A stretch of DNA of 10,790 nt from Cochliopodium minus (taxonomy: Eukaryota; Discosea; Himatismenida; Cochliopodiidae), in assembly GCA_024220525.1 (NCBI GenBank), contig JAMYWO010000250.1:23389-34178 (forward strand), given 5' to 3'. Positions within the stretch are counted from its first letter, which is position 1, and every line of letters starts with the position of its first letter. The notes below the pieces were generated by a model that worked only from the letters and a program-made list of their open reading frames with translations, ran no database searches and was not told the origin of the DNA. A program made the translations under genes and the position numbers. Shown here in pieces: positions 9,901-10,790 of this stretch.

Positions 9901-10790
9901 GCATAGAAATAATCAAATTTCTCTCTGATTCTAAAATCGACATTAATAAATTGAAATATTCAAAAAACGACAACCATTTTATACATTTTGTATGTGAAAG
10001 AGATTCGACAGATAATTTGGAGATGATTCAATTTTTAGTTGAGGAAATAAAAGTGGACATTTGTGTAATCAACAAGAAAAAAAATACTCCTTTTCATTTT
10101 GCGTGTCTTTATAATCATGATTTGGAGACTATTAAATATTTGGTGAATGCAAAAAGTGAATTGAACTTAAATAACAATAATGAAAACACTCCTCTACATT
10201 TAGCTTGTCAAACCAACCAAAATCAAAAAGTAATCGAATTTCTCATTAAAAAAAAATGTGATTTGAATGCACGTGACGAAGATTACCACAACACTCCTTT
10301 TCACTATGCTTGCCAGTACAATACAAATGTTGAAATAGTGAAATATCTGGTAGAAAAAAGAGGATGTGAAGTAAATAGCAGAGACAAATTTGGAAAAACT
10401 TCACTTCATTTAGCTTGCCAAGGAAATAGCAATCTAGAAGTAATAAAATATTTGATTGACAGCAAATGTGGCATTGATTTTAATGTGAATAACTCTGGAG
10501 AAGATCCTTTTCTTATTGCTATCAAATACAACACAAATTTGATTGTTATAAAATTTTTGGTTGAAGAAAGAAAGTGTGATCTTAACATAAAGGACAAACA
10601 ACAAAATAGTGTCATCCATTTGGCTTGCAGAAACAACAAAAATGTTGAAATAGTGAAATATTTGATTGAAAAAAAATGCAATTTTAACTCTACAAACAAA
10701 TTTGGGCAAACTCCTCTTCAACTTGCCTGCATCAAAAATACAGTTCCCATGATACAATTTTTAATTGAAAAAAAAATGTCCTTACAAGAA
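6507..10790 (+). CDS. NLR-like caspase-NACHT-ankyrin protein, 3' end beyond window
   Basis: Exons: 6507-6686, 6741-6983, 7028-7084, 7134-7157 (3' end uncertain, see 7158-7307), 7308-7349, and 7410 to the window end. All introns are phase 0. This gives 1,309 residues so far, still open at the last base. Domain order: small acidic helical N-terminus (1-140, possibly two repeats), linker, caspase/metacaspase-like domain (about 186-425, His266 and Cys320), helical Lys-rich linker, NACHT NTPase with winged helix (about 560-890), helical spacer, then ankyrin repeats from about 1035. In known NLR/STAND proteins the repeats sense, NACHT switches on nucleotide binding and oligomerises, and the effector fires; here the effector would be a built-in cysteine protease. 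That function is inferred. The start was chosen because it is the first ATG joined to the splice-consistent frame and has AAAAAATGG context like the neighbouring exportin gene. The family order is secure; the extreme N-terminus and exon 4 are less so. Confidence 0.9.
7158..7307 (+). other. Intron 4 of the NLR-like gene with uncertain donor; 5' part may be coding
   Basis: Exon 4 may end at 7157 (donor gtgaat), 7217 (donor gttagt) or 7247 (donor gttgta). All three keep phase 0 into the exon at 7308. The frame stays open from 7134 to a TAA at 7281-7283. Using the 7247 donor adds 30 residues, including FLIIFVRDFQKYYNSLNF, and leaves a 60-bp intron similar in length to the other introns of this gene (44-60 bp). 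Confidence 0.6.
7410..8160 (+). other. Caspase/metacaspase-like (peptidase C14) domain
   Basis: Residues about 183-432 of the NLR-like protein. The fold opens with a hydrophobic strand and GNNEY, then LQGAINDCEAI, a typical C14 p20 start. The strand MIFYFAGHGD carries the catalytic His at residue 266 (codon 7659-7661). LLILDCCFSG carries the catalytic Cys at residue 320 (codon 7821-7823), with the usual spacing of about 54 residues. GIWAITST follows, in the place where metacaspases have their substrate-pocket strand. Metacaspases usually read DxCHSG; here His is replaced by Phe. The dyad is intact, so activity is expected but not shown. The arrangement is closer to metacaspase/paracaspase-type C14 enzymes than to classical animal caspases. 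Confidence 0.92.
8556..9546 (+). other. NACHT NTPase module with winged helix
   Basis: Residues about 565-895 of the NLR-like protein. Walker A is GKAGIGKTTF, with Lys579 at 8598-8600. Walker B is FVVDGFDEF, Asp655 at 8826 and the acidic pair Asp658/Glu659 at 8835-8840. Sensor 1 is ITTRPE around 8925-8942. The conserved proline after the sensor helices lies in LCHLPLFLEMVC (Pro749). The winged-helix signature is FSHFSFQEYF (877-886), with the His and Gln-Glu typical of NACHT proteins. All motifs of a working nucleotide switch are present. The segment before it (about 430-560) is Lys/Glu-rich and helical and contains SYVSLKIKE, resembling the pre-NACHT strand seen in many STAND proteins. Confidence 0.93.
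9966..10790 (+). other. Ankyrin repeat array (7 repeats plus a partial 8th at window end)
   Basis: From about residue 1035 the protein consists of units of about 33-36 residues with a consensus near NTPLHLACxxNxNxEIVKYLI. Core strings seen: HFIHFVC, TPFHFAC, TPLHLAC, TPFHYAC, TSLHLAC, DPFLIAI, SVIHLAC and TPLQLAC (the last starts near 10704 and is cut by the window). The sixth unit (DPFLIAI) has lost the usual HLAC core. Ankyrin arrays bind proteins and form the sensing end of many fungal and invertebrate NACHT proteins. The array is still open at the last base, so the true number is unknown. Confidence 0.95.

Noticed and set aside
8387-10757. Several minus-strand frames of 92-111 codons on the right side
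   Set aside because: They are antisense shadows of the caspase-NACHT-ankyrin exon, without recognisable content.
6507-10790. Bacterial contamination or a bacterial caspase-NACHT gene
   Set aside because: The same reading frame contains five GT...AG introns and sits next to intron-rich eukaryotic genes with similar base composition.
1-10790. Ciliate-type reassigned stop codons
   Set aside because: No in-frame TAA, TAG or TGA occurs inside the reconstructed exons, and TGA ends the PH gene.

Overview
The window is nuclear DNA from a very AT-rich, intron-bearing protist. Genes carry short introns (mostly 44-109 bp) with GT...AG ends. Introns and spacers are close to pure A/T, and the proteins are rich in K, N, I, F and E. 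Exons read cleanly in the standard genetic code: no TAA, TAG or TGA falls inside an exon, and TGA is used as a stop. The lineage cannot be fixed from this window. The style (K/N-rich proteins, tiny introns, large ankyrin proteins) fits an AT-rich amoeboid or flagellate group such as anaeramoebids, heteroloboseans or amoebozoans, but that is only an impression.

Left part, minus strand (105-4347): a 12-exon gene for an exportin-4-like karyopherin. It is rebuilt exon by exon and its order is colinear with my recollection of animal exportin-4. It runs off the left edge, so the C-terminal part is missing. Its first six introns are short. Those further downstream grow to 170-273 bp and are filled with TTTTTA/TAAAAA-type repeats. 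One intron appears to use a GC donor. The last visible exon is a serine/asparagine-rich insertion flanked by repeats of opposite orientation.

Middle, minus strand (4442-6034): a complete six-exon gene for a 398-residue protein with an acidic N-terminus, two tandem PH domains and a basic tail. Both PH domains keep the basic pattern associated with phosphoinositide binding. It lies head-to-tail with the exportin gene, with only 94 bp between them.

Right part, plus strand (6507-10790, running off the right edge): the main item of interest. A six-exon gene encodes a protist NLR-like protein. Its order is a possibly duplicated small helical N-terminal module, a caspase/metacaspase-like protease with the His/Cys dyad in place, a NACHT NTPase with Walker A, Walker B, sensor and winged-helix motifs, then at least seven ankyrin repeats. 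Protease, switch and ligand-sensing repeats sit in one polypeptide, which suggests a self-contained cell-death or defence sensor. The protease, NACHT and ankyrin parts lie in a single exon of at least 3.38 kb, whereas the N-terminus is split into small exons that are all in phase 0.

The 472-bp spacer 6035-6506 separates the divergent PH and NLR-like genes and probably holds both promoters. No RNA genes, transposons or CRISPR arrays were seen.
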